Positions 63,788-64,000 of a DNA stretch of 64,000 nt are shown here, one piece after another. Source of the stretch: Pseudomonas viciae. Lineage in GTDB: Bacteria; Pseudomonadota; Gammaproteobacteria; Pseudomonadales; Pseudomonadaceae. The stretch lies in contig NZ_CP035088.1 of NCBI RefSeq assembly GCF_004786035.1, positions 646,001 to 710,000 on the forward strand, written 5' to 3'. The notes beneath the pieces are model-generated. The model did not search any database, was not told the DNA's origin, and was given only the letters and a program-made list of their open reading frames with translations. Position numbers and translations under genes: made by a program. Position 1 is the stretch's first letter; each line of letters opens with the position of its first letter.

Positions 63788-64000
63788 ATGAAAGATCAGT
63801 ATTCGGTTTTTATTAATGCCGGGGCTGTTGTCTTGCTGGCAAACGATATGCTGGAACAGGAAAGGCGTGATGTACTGAGTTCGGTGCTATTTGCGCAGCT
63901 GGTCGCCAACAAGAAATATCCAGCTCTTTCGCAGCCGGGTGAATGGTATGGTGCCTATCGGGAAGTTCTACAGAACGGTTGGTTGCAGAGGGCTGTAGCG
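63788..64000 (+). CDS. protein of unknown function, partial (right edge), paralogue of the 62916 gene
   Basis: The first 71 codons only. MLEQERRDVLSSVLFAQLVA, NKKYPALSQPGEWYGAYREV and LQNGWLQR align with MTEQNQADIQHSYLFASLVA, NRQYP and EWYQLFLNVMQDCGW of the previous product. It lacks about 45 N-terminal residues of that protein. Starts 62 bases after the preceding stop, with GCAGGTGATGAT upstream, so the two are probably cotranscribed. The full length is unknown. Confidence 0.75.
   Translation, partial: MKDQYSVFINAGAVVLLANDMLEQERRDVLSSVLFAQLVANKKYPALSQPGEWYGAYREVLQNGWLQRAVA

Overview
This window is a stretch of high-GC chromosome that looks like the Pseudomonas fluorescens group. Four things suggest this: the lysine-degradation pair amaB-amaA, the Pseudomonas-style urease layout in which acetyltransferase genes separate ureA from ureB, a copper receptor of the OprC type, and about eighteen copies of one intergenic palindrome (GTGGGAGCGGGCTTGCTCGCGA and variants) typical of fluorescent-pseudomonad REP/REPIN elements. 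From memory, the order pncB ... liv transporter ... ureEFG ... ureC/B/A/D ... urt resembles the PA4858-PA4920 region of P. aeruginosa PAO1; this was not checked by alignment.

Layout. 1-4.8 kb: truncated pncB, a LysR regulator, and amaB-amaA (pipecolate branch of lysine catabolism). 4.8-10.4 kb: a complete branched-chain amino acid type ABC transporter operon behind a clear sigma-54 promoter. 10.4-11.2 kb: a long gene-free stretch rich in DnaA-box-like 9-mers with an internal duplication. 11.2-13.1 kb: an SDR dehydrogenase and an AGE-family epimerase. 13.3-15.7 kb: urease accessory operon ureE-F-G-hupE with its own sigma-54 promoter and NtrC-like sites. 15.9-27.9 kb: a mixed set (TetR repressor, a secreted tandem-repeat protein, AsmA-like protein, ferritin-like protein, LysR/azoreductase pair, lipase, PsiF, AI-2E transporter, Hsp70-like protein, cbpA-cbpM). 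28.0-32.6 kb: ureD-A-(GNAT)-(GNAT)-B-C. 32.6-38.4 kb: urtABCDE urea transporter, again with a sigma-54 promoter. 38.6-46.7 kb: a FecCD/BtuCDF-type ABC importer, a PepSY membrane protein and a copper module (OprC, PCuAC, two DUF2946 proteins). 47.0-54.6 kb: corrin-ring genes in two divergent blocks (cobK-cbiD-cobL and cobG-H-I-J). 55.0-64.0 kb: an accessory island with a 2356-residue toxin, a MarC membrane protein, and two tandem paralogous genes of unknown function, the last cut by the window end.

How the parts work together. Much of the first 38 kb serves nitrogen scavenging: lysine degradation, amino acid uptake, urea uptake and urea hydrolysis. Three separate operons (liv, ureEFG, urt) carry near-consensus -24/-12 sigma-54 elements, each with GC(A/G)C-N7-GTGC-like dyads upstream, so they are probably switched on together by NtrC under nitrogen limitation. 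The second half is metal and cofactor acquisition (copper, cobalamin).

The most interesting item is the 54996-62066 gene. It encodes a large clostridial-toxin (TcdA/TcdB) type glycosyltransferase domain with its DXD motif, followed by a YopT-like (C58) cysteine-protease triad and a hydrophobic pore-like segment. This architecture resembles enterobacterial lymphostatin (LifA/Efa1) more than clostridial toxins. It sits in a lower-GC patch beside a tandem pair of unknown paralogues. No CRISPR array, tRNA, rRNA, IS element or prophage was recognised.
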